Origin: Coleophoma eucalyptorum
Lineage: Eukaryota > Ascomycota > Leotiomycetes > Helotiales > Dermateaceae
Direction of reading: 5' to 3'
Assembly (NCBI GenBank): GCA_026120035.1
Contig: JALRME010000001.1
Coordinates: 2,307,909 to 2,371,908, forward strand
DNA: 64,000 bases
Shown: in pieces, positions 35,999 through 48,302 of the stretch
How positions within the stretch are numbered: the stretch's first letter is position 1
Layout of the letters: each line of letters opens with the position of its first letter
Program-made: the position numbers and the translations under genes
Notes under the pieces: model-generated
Database searches by the model: none
What the model was told of the DNA's origin: nothing
The model's input: only the letters and a program-made list of their open reading frames with translations

Positions 35999-38417
35999 TC
36001 AGACAAAATCATCATTGCGTCTCTCATCCACGCGAGCCCGCTTGTGTTCATCCTGATTTTTGTGTGTTGAAGCAAGATATCCCTTAAACTTCTGTGACAT
36101 CTTGACAACTCTTCTGAAATGTTCCACTTCTAGTACCACCTCCTCTTTTTTACCTTTTCTGGCCTCATACTGAGCTAGAGCAACTGCGGTCTGGAAAGCA
36201 TTACGAATCTCCCGTCCATTCCATTCTACCGATATAACATCTGGGTCAGTAACTGCATAGATTACGGTTGCCATGTCTACTGATATGGCCCCTTCTTTCT
36301 TGAGACGATTGAAATTCTTCTCCCAGATCTTCTTACGATAATCGTTGTTTAATTTCTTGTAATGCAAAGCAACGTGAATTCGCGAAATAAAAGCCTCATC
36401 GAAAACACCAATTCTGTTAGTCGTCAAGAACAGAATTCCGCGGAAATACTCTAGGGTTCGTAGAAAGACTACATCTAATGTTAGACATAGTAGTCTCTGA
36501 CATGTGTTTTATAGATAAATACCTGAGACAAGGCTGTTTCTCTGTAGACTTTCTGATGTCCGTTGTTCCAGGTAGATGTCTGCTTCATCCATAAGGACAA
36601 CGGCTCCCCATTTCTCGCCTAGATCGATAAAGTTCTTAAATGTCGCTTCAACCTCATCTGCAGTTATACCCATATCACCACAAGTCAGTGATAAGAGCGG
36701 GCGGCGAATCAAATCTGCCACACATTCTGTATTCATTAGTTTTGAATTTACAGGCTTCAGGTTCTCATACCAGCAGTGCACCTACCATGTACACATCAGC
36801 TTAACCCAATATTCAAAGGAATTAAGGACTTTGAAAGGCATATCAGGGAAAAGTCGATCAACACAAACACTTATGACTCACGTTTTGCCTACACCAGGAG
36901 AACCATGTAACAAGAATATGCGGCCTTCTCCTTTGCTTTTGATAAAGTCCGTGCTCCAGGATTGTGCTTTAGCATCCGTTTGGACATAGTTGCTAACAAG
37001 AGCTTCAATTGTCTCCTTGGTCTCGTCCTCTAAGACAAGATTCTCAAATGGAGAAGGATCAATGATTGGGTCAGAAATACATTCCAGTTTTAGTGTCACT
37101 AAACCCAATTAGCGCGTTTTGTTGGAACGGTAAGTAGTATCGTACCCCATTTCCTTTCCTGCAGCGCAAATCCTCCAATTTCTGCTGCACATATCAGATA
37201 GAAATCATCGGGGACTTCATGACGAACTCCCGCATCGGAAGGATTATGGGGCCAGTCAAGCAGAGGTACAATTTTTCTTGGTCTTGCTATGGACAGACAA
37301 GCTGCACATTCGCAACCTGCACCTGCACCTGGGGTATCGATCATGAAAGGTATCTCAACGTGCACGGCACCCACTCGAGTTGAACCTTCCCAGGATCGCT
37401 GATCAATCATGACTTTTCCCGCAATCTATGACGAGTTAGTAAATCAACTCTGCACCGGGTAATACTGACATGAAGTTCCCCACCTTCTCTCACCAACGCT
37501 GTTCCAAAGTATTCTTTGTAAGAGGGCTTGAAAAGTTCAGCATACATTCTACCTCGATCTATGCTTTTCTTCTCTAGTTCCGCAGAGATGGTGGTCAAGG
37601 ATCTAGGACAGATATTCAAACTCGAGATTTCTCGCTCGCCTTCGAACTTGAGGATTCGGTGATATTCCACTCTCGGTAGTAATATCATGTTCGAGTTGAA
37701 CTTAATAGTTGAAACACGAATAGACGATTCCGAATCAATTCCTAGCACTATTGCAGCTCGTGGCTCTTTGTTTGGCTCTTGTATCCAAACGATCTCTCCA
37801 GGAGGGAATAATATCCAAAGGTTATCCCAGGTGCATACTGGTGGATTTCTTTTATGGCGTTCAAGCTCGACTTCCGTTTCTGTACTTTCCTCCAATCCAG
37901 TACTCAAAAGCTCCAATAATATATCAATATGCTCGTTAGTAGCCTCGATCATTTCCTGAGAGTGACCTGGAGGTTGCGTCGATTTGTACCTTCGAAAAGC
38001 TTCCATGTAATGAATGAGTGGCTGATATGGACTTTCAATTTCCACTAGCTCCTTATTCAACGAGAGACCAGGGTAGTATGCTATAAGCTCTCTCATTGCG
38101 TTGATTATATACGGAGAATGAATTTTAAGGCAGGTTCTTGTGACTGTTAGTGCTCGACCATATCCATATTCTGGGTCTGGGGCTTTTGTCGTGACAACCT
38201 CCAATATTGTCTGTTTGGCGGCTGGAGCAAGTTCAATTCTATTAATCTGAATCGGCTTATCGCTCTCGGTTTTCTTTATAACCTCACCGTCTTCGTTCCT
38301 CACAATATAGCGGTATAGGATTTTGCCGCCAAATGTTGGCGGTGTTTGCACATTATTGAGATCACTTGCTATTCCGCTGGGGATGGCTTCGGAGGGTGTC
38401 GTTTGATCTGCTGTCAT
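35999..38417 (-). CDS. fungal AAA+ ATPase of the long N-domain type
   Basis: Six exons (38417-37470, 37425-37146, 37098-36882, 36781-36771, 36726-36523, 36474-35999) give 711 residues. Exon 4 is a micro-exon of 11 nt which supplies the residues right after the Walker A Lys-Thr. The first 400 residues match the N-terminal region found in a large fungal AAA family (DUF7025-like). The AAA core has Walker A GSPGVGKT (475-482), Walker B LMDEAD (530-535), sensor-1 ILFLTTNR and the SRIHVAL arginine-finger segment. The C-terminus is basic. The cellular role is unknown; the family is expanded and variable in ascomycetes. It is divergent to the NLR-like gene. Confidence 0.85.
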
Positions 38418-38923
38418 GTTTCTAATCAAGCCAAACTTTCGTCTTTCTTGTTCTGGTTGGCCCTGAAGTAAAGTTAGGAGCGTACAAGACTAGGAACAGA
38501 TATACCACAAACAGGATTAACCCTCGCCTGCTGGTAGCCTCTGGGGGCCTCGGGTGGCATTTCTGGAAATCGTTTATGGTCGCAAAATCAATCAGATGAA
38601 TGTTTATGTGGGCGAGCTGAGTGAAAGCCAACAGAGGCAGAAATCCTATAGTTCTGGGACGAGGCCTGACGATTAAATACTGACTAACGAGAAACGGCGC
38701 TGGGCATGGATTATCATGACTGCATGAATGTTAAGCCATTCATAACTTCTGAAATTAACACTGCCACACACCTTGCGCGACGGCTGAACGATAGCGTCTG
38801 CAGCTTCGTGGGGGCCATACTGTCAAAAGTTGAACCCCGGAATCAATGTTTCATTCTCATCCTTCGCTGAGCATAACCTTAGACAAAGACAGCTGTCACA
38901 ACTTGAATCCTTGATCCGCTAGA
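38418..38923. promoter_or_regulatory. shared divergent promoter region
   Basis: This 0.5-kb gap lies between the starts of the AAA ATPase gene (-) and the NLR-like gene (+), so it probably carries both promoters. No consensus TATA box was found. Confidence 0.35.
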
Positions 38924-41066
38924 ATGGACCTTCAGGCTCGTGAAGAAAGGGCACAGTCTATTTTAACGGTTGAAGACTTTAGCCTTCAGCTGTACAGTAC
39001 GCCAGAAGCGGATGTTGTCCTATCACCTGTCCTTCAAGATGGAATCAACAGGCAAAGAATGGACTTTGGGCGCGCCTGGAAGGACTTCTATGAAGATTCC
39101 GATGCAGCGTCACGGCAAGTTAGCTAATATTTGCACTTTTGTACTCACTAACACCTTACAGTTCACCGATGGAAGCGAGACTCATTATGGAGAGTCAAGA
39201 GTTGCACAAGGCCTTGCTTCCAGAACTCGAAGGAAACCAAGCCTCGTATTTTACAAATCTTGTTGTTCAAGATACAGATGCTTCTATAGCAGATCTGGTG
39301 GATGCTATCACTATAATGAGAGAGAAGCAAAAACCTCAGGGAAAACCGCATAGATATCTAGGGAATATCTGTGACACATTGGACTCACATTCGAAGATGC
39401 TTGACATGTTGCCGAATCAGAGCATATACACGTCCATATTATGTGGAGGGATTAAGACCCTCATTGGAGTAAATATAATCGCTTAAAAACAAGGAGATCT
39501 ACTCAGTGGCTTGCTAACACTCTCAGGCTTCAGTCAACCATCGCAAAATCCTAGAGGCATTATCCCGCGATTTGATGGAGATTGGAGATCTTGTTCAATC
39601 ATGTGTCCATCGTGCTACTCTCGTCAATACTGTCGAAGTGAGAACACTTGTACAACAGCTATACGCCAAAGTATTCTCATTCCTCAAACAAGCACTTAGT
39701 TGGTACGAGGTGAAAAGGTGGAAGCGTTTATTGAGAAGCTTTAATGACAAGTATTACGATCCATTTTCTGGTACTCTAACCGATATGAAAAAAATTGCAA
39801 CCCGCATAAATACCAGTGCTGACACAGCGCATCATGCCGAGACACGAGACACTCGTATACTGGTAGAGGAAGTACAGGAGCAGATGAAAAATGAAAGAGA
39901 AGAGAATCTGGAGCTTTGGAAACAAAAATACAAGCAAACGGAGGAGCAAAATGAAATGCTACTTGATATGCAAAACAGGAAGAGAATAGGGGACTTCCTG
40001 TCAACATTATTGATAGAGGATGCGAGTAAAATCGCACCGCAACTGCTTATGTTCCAAGCAAGTCTTCCAGGTATATCCCAAAAAGATAGTAAGCAGTCCT
40101 CAATCAGCCGCTCGGCAAGATTTCTAATAGAAAGACGATAGTGCAATGGTTGCTACCACCGCAACAAGTAGTTACTGACTTGGAAGCCGACCCGGAATTG
40201 AGCGGTAGTAATAAGAACGTTACTCCTACTACAGGCAAGTAGCCATATCTATTTTGAAGAATACGACTGACAGTCAAAAAGACCAAATAAGGCAGAGGAC
40301 ATATCTAAAGGAAGGCCTTCAAGGCGACTCTAAAATATTGGAAGATTATATCATACCTCCACTAGACCCGTTGGACATAGTCTCTGGAACACAGATATTT
40401 GCAGAACATCGAATAGTTGAAGCTGTTCAAACATTTTGCCGAGCAACAGCATCGCAAATGCTTTGGGTGATAGGTACCAAATCTCGACGTTACCCATCCC
40501 CGATATCTTCAATAGCAGCAAGCATCATCAACGCTTTAGACGAAGCCTCAGTGCCAACTTTCAACTTATTCCTCGATTATCCAATCACAGACTCTGGCGC
40601 GGCTATTAATCTTCAATATTCTTTAATCCGCCAGATGATTAATCTGCTTCCCACACGAATCACTACCAACATCGACTTGGACCTGCAGGCGTTTAGTCAT
40701 CTAAATGGCACGCTGGATTCCTGGGAAACCGGTATGCTCATAATCGAGGCTTTGTTCGAATATGTGCCACCTCTAGTATTTCTCGTCATTGATGGACTCG
40801 ACCATCTTGACTTTTTAAGCCCAGGTGAACAACAACTTGACAGCCTCATAAAGTTGCTGCATAAACAGGTATTGCTTAGTATGGGTGAGGGCGACACAAA
40901 ATCGACCCACACAAGGACTTTTAAGATCCTGTTTACAACAGCTGGAAACTGCGCATATCTGAATGCTCTAGATGAGAATTCGTTCACAATATTGAAAACA
41001 AGCGATAACCAGAGTATCCAACAGGGGAAACCGAGGCCAGGGCGCTCACAGGTTGCACTTGAATGA
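38924..41066 (+). pseudogene. NLR-like protein: helical N-domain and degenerate NTPase, frame broken
   Basis: Exons 38924-39114, 39162-39468 and from 39527 on join in phase; intron 1 starts with GC (GCAAGT). The N-terminal half resembles the helical DUF7708-type domain found before NACHT modules. A charged coiled-coil follows near 39840-40000. At about 40080-40140 the frame shifts before a conserved-looking stretch ending in IVQWLLPP. A second mismatch occurs near 40233-40262. The last open frame (to 41066) has VIGTKSRR where a P-loop is expected, a good Walker B (PLVFLVIDGLD) and a sensor-like ILFTTAG. The usual GK(S/T) is missing. I read it as an NLR-type gene decaying, or one with unusual splicing. 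Confidence 0.5.
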
Positions 41067-41463
41067 GGGATGCTTCGTATTCATCCCAAAGACATTTGGC
41101 TAGTGTCTTCTAACCACCTACTTATACAGTTAGTAATTACATAACTATAGACAGTTGGGGCTCGAAATGGTCCTCACGCAACATGTAGAGTGAAGACAAA
41201 AATGTAATAGTTAGACGGCTGTCTTGCTATTTCCTATATAAGAGTACTACAGGATGATGATTAGAATCAAGAAGTAGAAATCAACATAATTGCGATGGTA
41301 TCCCAAGACACCTTATCACTGTAAATCTGTGTTGGACTTTTGCAGCAAACTAAGAGGAAATGTTTACACTAAATTCCAGCCTATCGCTAGGGAGAATCAT
41401 TTCCCTACGCCTAGTTGCAGCGTACAGCGTTGAACAACGCTTCTCCTCCATCCCAAGAGCAAA

Positions 41464-41500
41464 ACATAGAACAGTAGATATTCGCTGGTGGTCACCCACC
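41464..41500 (-). pseudogene. 5S rRNA fragment (3' end only)
   Basis: The minus strand matches the last 37 nt or so of the complete 5S gene at 54.1 kb, with a few transitions. The DNA just 3' of it (about 41420-41463) resembles the DNA in the same place next to the 48.3-kb 5S relic (CGCTTCTCC..CCAAGAGCAAAAC), so the two copies share an origin. Confidence 0.7.
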
Positions 41501-41808
41501 AGTGGCCAGAAGTGTGTCCGACGATTACTCTCAATCCTTCACTGCCTCATATCCAAGGAGTCGTCGCCAAGGAAACAAACCCTTACCGGAATTTGGTTAG
41601 GCTCATTAAGGTCATTGGGATATGGGCTCGGTGAGCGTAGAAAAAAAGAAGTACGGCTCATTAGTTAGTGCAATGAGGACAAGTGACGGGGGTGGCTGTG
41701 CAGGCACCCCAGCACATCCAGATTTTGCGATCTTATATGAGTGCGGCTGAGGCTCTACTGATGCAACATCTCGATTTACAGATAAGATCATAAATAAGTA
41801 GGACCATA

Positions 41809-42710
41809 ATGTCGCAGCGTCAAGGCTCGCGGAGCCGGATGCGGTCTATCTTCGGAGCTGTGCAGAGAAACTTGAAGCATCCGTTCATTCGAATGAGACT
41901 GCTGAAGACATATCACTTTGATGTTTCTAGCAACGTCTTGTCACTGTCTGATTATCCTGCTCCTCTATCTGCAGAGACACAGATACCCGGTCTTATAACC
42001 CTTTCAATGGAAAGCTTGCCTGTTCTAGGTTCACTATATTCTAGACGATTGCCACTACGAAATTTGGAATACGCATAACCACAGTTATTGTGCCCTTGGC
42101 GATGTATCAGAATCCCGGAGTGGTATTTCCTGCCATTTGCCGTGCTGTCGTCGCAAACCAGTGTGTAGTTGCCCGACATGAATCGCAGCAGGAAATTGTA
42201 GCCGCATTCATTAGAATATTTGCACTTCGGTCTATTGCACTCGATGAACTCTACACCAAAGCACAGGGTACATCTTCGCACCAAATTCCAGCCAGCGGAA
42301 CAGCCTCTGATAGTGGTGAGAAGGAATTCAAAACTTGGTGGCTCGCCAACCGCAACACCATCATTGGCACCAGAGCGGTCCGCAACTAGGCCGCAGATTT
42401 TGCACGACTCGAACTCTCCCGAAAAGACCATCTGAAGCAGAGCGATGTGAGTATTTCTGATGAGCTATGCACTTCTATGGCTAGTATGACTTGGAAGAGA
42501 CAGTTGGTGGGCTCTGTGGCCGGACGACCGGTACTTGGGCCTGAGGAAGCTAGGCCGGGTGATATTTTGTGTCTGTTGGCTGGATGCCCCGTGCCTGTTG
42601 TGCTACGGCGGTGTGTGAAAGGATCTGACCATTGGTTTCAGTTTGTCGGGGAGGCATAGGTTGATGATGCGATGAAAGGCATCGAGGATTTTAATGTTAA
42701 AAGTAAGCCT
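41809..42710 (+). pseudogene. HET-family (heterokaryon incompatibility) gene relic
   Basis: The clearest part is 42447-42659, which reads like the C-terminal part of HET-domain proteins: TWKRQLV, then LGPEEARPGDILCLLAGCPVPVVLR, then FQFVGEA. A TAG stop follows exactly where the family has the Tyr of the VGEAYV motif, and the frame then reads on with VDDAMKGI. The upstream 0.6 kb has coding-like pieces in different frames. The N-terminal HET core was not found. HET proteins trigger cell death after fusion of unlike strains. The gene looks truncated and dead. Confidence 0.55.
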
Positions 42711-43551
42711 CCGCTGGAACGCTTTGAAATAAGGTAGGTAATGCTAAAGAGGATTAAAATACAACAGCATTATCTGGTGTAAAAGTCCTTGATGATGCAA
42801 ATGAATTACCTGTAGAAGTTTCCTCGGAGGGACAATGCTGTAACCAAGATATAAGAGAGAAATTTATTAGAATGCCATAAATTGGCCCTGATGCACCCGA
42901 AAAAGTGAGAATGATCTAATGAAGTTGAAGCTTTATGTCATGTTGTTGGGTCCAAATTTTACGCTTGTCTCGCTCCAGGTCGTTAGTTACTTTAAGTTAC
43001 AGGACCCAGTCATGCTGCTGAAAGCATTTGATGGTACGCATGAAGTTCATGGCTGATTGATGTATGAATGATGAGGGTTATGGTCTCTCGCTTCTTTCAG
43101 ATCAATTCAAAATACTCCCAAAATGCCGCAGCAGTCTGCCCTTTTCGCTTAGTACACCCTCTGCCGTTCGTTCCCTACAAATTTTCTTGGAGTCCGCGGA
43201 AAAAATACAGCCGTAGTTGTGCCTTCCCGTTGAACAATAATACGTCACCTTTACTCATATAAGTTATCTTTTGTATCCTGGTGGCCTGAGTAAATCACCC
43301 TTTGGGTCCACTTGCCGAAAGCCTCATTCAGCCGGGACTTTAAAGTGTCGACGGTCATTTTAGTCATTCATCACGCTTTTTGGGAGTCAGTCGCCCTAGT
43401 CAGCCCACTGCTTTGGGAACTGCGACCACTGAATCTCGTTATCGGATAGGTGATCCCCAAACACACCACTACATAGGCCACTCGTCACGATGAGTATACC
43501 TCTTCTCCATAAATACTACGGACGATTCCGAGCATCCTTTTTCTATATAAA
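42711..43551. other. intergenic region upstream of the alcohol dehydrogenase
   Basis: No gene seen. The last 50 bp carry a CATAAATA and a TATATAA element; the second directly abuts the first ATG of the downstream gene. Confidence 0.5.
43544..43550 (+). promoter_or_regulatory. TATA-like element touching the first ATG of the ADH gene
   Basis: TATATAA ends one base before the ATG at 43552. If it works as a TATA box, transcripts would begin downstream of that ATG, and the in-frame ATG at 43693 would be used. An alternative element, CATAAATA, is about 35 bp further upstream. Confidence 0.4.
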
Positions 43552-44934
43552 ATGCCTTTTTCAGCCTACCCTTCAAGTGTTACTCGTACTCAAAGATTGT
43601 TTCTATCTCGTGCTACATTACCTAAATCACCAAGGTTGTGTATCCGATTCCTGAGAGCTCAACAACATCGTTATTTCCAAACTACCGTAAAAATGTCACA
43701 ACCTACCATCCCAGAGATGCAATGGGCTCAAGTCATTGAGAAGATTGGCGACCGTAAGTTGCACCGTTTCCCATTATAAAATATTAGAACCTTCCTAATA
43801 CAATGCAGCTGTAAAATACCAGCAGGTACCAGTCAGACAGCCTGGACCAGATGAGGTATTAGTCAATGTCAAGTAAATACCCTCACTCCAGTTTTCTAAT
43901 CTCAAAGAATTGATGTGAAGTGTCAAAATAGATTTTCTGGCGTATGCCATACAGATCTGCATGCTCTCAATGGCGACTGGCCGCTAGAATCGAAAATGCC
44001 TCTGATAGGCGGTCACGAAGGTGCCGGAGTTGTAGTGGCTCGCGGTAGCCTGGTTACAGATATTGAAATCGACGATAAGGTCGGGATTAAGGTGAACAAG
44101 AGCCCTCGCATTATGCACTTTTCAAACCCTTTAGAATCTGACAAAATGCGTATATAGTGGGTCAATGGTACATGTCTAAGCTGTTCATTCTGTCAACAGG
44201 GTGATGAACCACTGTGCGGCAAAACTCTCCTGTCGGGATATACAGTTGATGGTACTTTCCAGCAGTATGCAATTGCAAAGGCAGCCCATGTTGCTCGTCT
44301 TCAGAAGGATACCCCTCTTGATCGGGTAGCACCAGTTCTCTGTGCTGGAATCACGGTCTACAAAGGCCTCAAGGAATCCGGAATTATTCCAGGCCAAACC
44401 GTTGCTATTGTTGGTGCCGGAGGTGGACTAGGGTCTTTGGCATGCCAGTATGCGAAAGCCATGGGATTGATCGTCATTGCTATCGACGGTGGCGATGACA
44501 AGAAAGCCATGACTATGGAGCTTGGAGCCTCATCATTCATCGATTTTACGAAGAGTTCAAATGTTATCGAAGATGTCAAGGCCGCTTCTGAAGACGGACT
44601 AGGCCCTCACGCTGTTCTCTTACTCGCTGTCAACGAGAAGCCCTTCCAGCAAGCTGCAGAATATGTCCGGCCTCATGGCTCAATTGTAATGATTGGAATG
44701 CCGGCAGGTGCATACTTCCGGGCTCCCGTGTTCGAATCAGTGACAAGAATGATCACCATTAAAGGCTCATACGTTGGAAACCGGAAAGATACAGCTGAGG
44801 CACTTGAATTCTTTAATCGGGGCTTGGTCAATGCTCCATTCAAGACCGTTGGTCTGAGTGAGCTTCAAAGTATCTATGACTTGATGCAAAAGGGCAATAT
44901 CGTAGGTCGTTACGTTGTCGACACGAGTAGATGA
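43552..44934 (+). CDS. zinc alcohol dehydrogenase, possibly mitochondrial form
   Basis: Four exons (43552-43753, 43809-43872, 43932-44091, 44158-44934) encode 400 residues. Catalytic zinc ligands are Cys94 (GVCHTD), His117 (GGHEG) and a Cys in [11 protein letters not shown]. The structural zinc site has Cys148, 151, 154 and 162. The NAD-binding turn is GAGGGLG. This is the yeast Adh1/Adh3 class, which interconverts ethanol and acetaldehyde. The first 47 residues are rich in Arg and Ser with few acids, like a mitochondrial presequence; starting at Met48 (43693) gives a cytosolic enzyme of normal length. The choice between them depends on the TATA element at 43544. Confidence 0.9.
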
Positions 44935-45963
44935 GAGTTTGAAACGAGCCCAAAAAAGACTGCTATGATCGGCAGATCTGGAATCATGCTTTCTCAGTGA
45001 GCTTTTGGCCAAGTTTTCTCTCGGAACTCCTTGAATTTGTTTGAGATATGTTAATAGATAATACCTGATGTTGAAAAAATTAGATGCTATAGAATAGAAA
45101 TAAAATCTTCTCTTTGGTTTGAATAAACTTTACTCTAGCTCATGTCAAAAACCCTTATTAATTGGTTTGTGAGAAAAAAGAGAAAGAAAAATGAATCCGA
45201 TGTCGTTCTGCAAATGGAATTACAAAGCAAGCCATTGTATTAAGATTGGGTGTTATAACAACGAGCGACGTCACTCTGCATAGCTAGCTAGTGATGCACA
45301 TTTATTAAACGACTCAGCCCTATGAGAACGCTATTGTTTCCACATAAAAGTATATCTCTTGAAATGGCAATTTTTAAGTAAGAGACCTAAATTAAGAGGA
45401 GTGTCATCGCAGAAAAAACATCACAAAAGATTGGCTTTCTAATGAGAACATTTGTACAGCCTCGCTGTCCGGCCAAAGTCTCGAGAGGTGCAGGTATAAA
45501 CCAGAATTTTTATTTCGACAGTATTCCCATTTTATCACTTCCTGGCTATAGAGCAAGTTAGCTTTGAAGATATTTTCTGACTCTTCCCTTCGTGGTCAGA
45601 CCTTTCGATACGCTCGCCAAGCTATTTCCTTGAAAGTTGTAAGAGTTCGCGATGAAAAATCCCAGCTCAAAGCTTTCAGTACATAATTTTTTCGTCGTTG
45701 CAGGGTAAAAATCTCAAAAATCATTACATTGCACATCATCGTTTGTTTTTTAACTCTAGGTATGCAGTATCAATTTAGATATCGCGACGATCGTATCAGG
45801 ATTCAAAGAAGTGGGGAATTGGTCGGAGCCGAGGTTTACCAAGCCAAGCTTACTACCTGCTTTAGGGGGTTTGGCCGATCAATGTTAAAAGCACGGCGAT
45901 CTCCACTTCGCGTCTGCTTCATCTTCTGTAGATATACATACAACATCCAACCTCTCCTTCATC
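44935..45963. other. intergenic region
   Basis: About 1 kb of AT-rich sequence without a supportable gene. It should contain the terminator of the alcohol dehydrogenase gene and the promoter of the esterase gene; neither has a clear motif. Confidence 0.5.
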
Positions 45964-47355
45964 ATGGAGTTGAAATTAGCCTTGAAGTTGCCCTTCATAG
46001 GGATTAAAGTCTGTAGGTACATCCCCACATGTCACGCCCCTCCCCTGTCAATGCCGGTCATCCAGATCACCATGTCTGAAAGCCGTACTGAGCTTTCGTG
46101 TCAAAGTCTTTGATATTTTCTCTGCTGCACTGCTTGGAGTTGCGCTGCGACCCAAAGGATGGGGCTACCTACGAAACTTGATGTATTCAACTTTGCGATC
46201 CTTGTTCAAGTATGATCTATTTTTCCTCTTGGCAACGTAAGTGGTATCCCCGACACGTTACAGACATTCCTTACAAACATCCGCAGAACGAAATACAAAA
46301 CGACATTGGATGTCTATCTTGAGTACGTGGAAGAGCAGAAGTCCAAGCCGGAAGTTGTAAAGTTTGAAGTTGGTGGTGGCGGTGGATGGATTGGACCATC
46401 AAAGGCAAAGAATGTTTTGATCTACTTTCACGGTTAGATCCATGAGCTCCATTGACTCACAGAAGCTAAATAGTATGACAGGAGGAGGATATATTCAAAC
46501 AGCCACCCCAAAACATATCGAGATGTTGGGGCAACTTGCGGCACTCACAAAAGAGAAAGGCAAGGATCTTCGGATTTTCGTCTCTGTATGCGGTCAGTGA
46601 TTCAAATTTCAGGAACCATCACTCTACTTACAATTAATTCTAGATCTTGCTCCTAAGGCCCAGTACCCTGTACAACTAGGACAGGCGCTGTATACACTAA
46701 AGTATATGATTGAGACTGAAGGGTATGCACCAGAAAATGTGAGTTTGACTGGGCACAAACGTCTGAGTATACATTAACAAAAACCTAGATTTTTATCGCA
46801 GGTGACTCTGCAGGTGGGAATCTGATTATTGCACTGCTATCAGCATTATCGCACCCACACCCCGCAATCCCGGAATTCTCTTTGAGGGGGAAGAAGCTTG
46901 GCGGTGTCTTTTTACTTTCACCTTGGGTGACATTTGGACACGACAGTGGCTCAATGGCGTCTAACAAAAACATTGATTTCGTAGCCCCATTTGCAATCAC
47001 CGACGCAGCTGTTGCATTTATGGGGGACGCGAAAGAAGATGTCTATAGTACTCCGTTGACTGCCTCGCCAGACTGGTGGCGGGATCTGCAGGTTGATGAC
47101 CTGTGTGTTGTTGGTGGAGAGTATGAGGTTTTCCTCGATGATATAAAGGCTTGGGCAGAAAATGTGAAGGTGAGAAAGAGCTCCAGTGTCTACCCCTTCC
47201 TAATGTGCTGATATTGTCAGATCCATAACCCCCAGATCGAATTCTATCTTGCACCAGCCGAAGTCCATTGCCAACAAATAGCTGACCGGACGATGGGATT
47301 CGACTTGTCACATTCTGAAAGACGCTTTCGGGAGTGGGTGTTGAAAAAGCTGTAG
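45964..47355 (+). CDS. HSL-type (alpha/beta hydrolase fold-3) esterase, membrane-anchored
   Basis: Seven exons (45964-46012, 46107-46236, 46287-46432, 46482-46592, 46644-46738, 46789-47169, 47221-47355) give 348 residues. The oxyanion motif HGGGY is at 108-112 (split by intron 3) and the nucleophile Ser184 in GDSAGG. An acidic residue near 290-295 and His320 (AEVHCQ) complete the likely triad. A hydrophobic segment near the N-terminus suggests a membrane anchor. Family members hydrolyse short-chain esters or steryl acetates, or act in lipid turnover. The first exon and the donor at 46013 (GTAGGT) are the least certain part; the rest is firm. Confidence 0.82.
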
Positions 47356-47661
47356 TGGAGATCATGCTAAATAATGCCCTTTCGTAGGCCTCTGACAAAA
47401 TTGCATTATAATTTGTGTCTTATTCTACAACTACTGAGGCAACGTTGGAAAGTACATCGGATGTCAGAACAAGCTGTAATTGAATTGTCAGAACTGCTGC
47501 ATGTACATTTTAGTTTGTAAATTTGATTTAGGTACACTGCCTGAAGCACGGTAGTAAGGCCTCAGTTACTCTCTATCAGCAACATTAGAGTCAACAAATC
47601 ACCGCCCTTATTTGTTTATCTATTGCGGTTTACACTACCAGTTTATTGCATAGCAAGCTGC

Positions 47662-48230
47662 TCATCCATACCAGAAACAGTCTGCTACTCCTCCCCCAGT
47701 CCCCTCAAACCAGATTTCCATAGAGTTTTGGACCCGAGATGTGCAAGCAAATTTGGATCCTGGAGCCGCAGTATCTGGCAGTGCAAGTTCAAATTGCTTC
47801 CAATCTCCACTGCTGTACCAGTAGGCGTCCCGTACGCACCCGTTTGGCGCAGTCCACAAGATCTCCATGCTATCTCGGATACGTGAAATAGCCTCAATAC
47901 CACCCTTGGTAGCACTTCGCGCTGGGGCGAGTTCAAATCGACTCCAGCCATCATTTACATAGAAGTATGCGCCCTGCACTGACCCATTTGGAGTAACCCA
48001 CCAGACTTCCATAGAATCTGGGATTCGACTCACAGCTGCAATACTAGTTCCAACCACTGCACTTCCAGATGAACCTAATTGTCATCTTTTCCAGCCACCA
48101 TTTTCGTACCAGTAGGCATCCTCGATGGAAATATTTGGGCCAAGCCACTAGACTTCCATACTACTTGGACTTCGGCATACGGCCTCAATGCCACCCACTG
48201 CTGCACTAAGTTTGGGTGGCTACAGCGGAC
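47662..48230 (-). pseudogene. fucose-type lectin (AAL-like propeller) relic
   Basis: Four blade repeats of a six-bladed AAL-like lectin are readable on the minus strand. Each has the pattern SR..SMEVWW..PNGSV..AYWY...W..FELA. The first blade (about 48210-48080) carries a TAG in place of the first Trp of the WW pair and a TGA at a later Trp or Arg position. Blades 2-4 (48057-47662) are open. The upstream end runs into DNA flanking a 5S relic, so at least one blade is missing. Such lectins bind fucosylated glycans. The copy is truncated and not expected to make a full propeller. Confidence 0.65.
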
Positions 48231-48302
48231 AGCGTCACAAAAACGCTTCTCCTTTATTCCAAGAGCAAAACTAAATTCAGAACGTCAATCAAAGATGCAA
48301 AG

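Noticed and set aside
41952..42431. Minus-strand frame of 159 codons, Cys-rich
   Set aside because: It is antisense to the HET-family relic, and its cysteines do not form a known zinc or secreted pattern.
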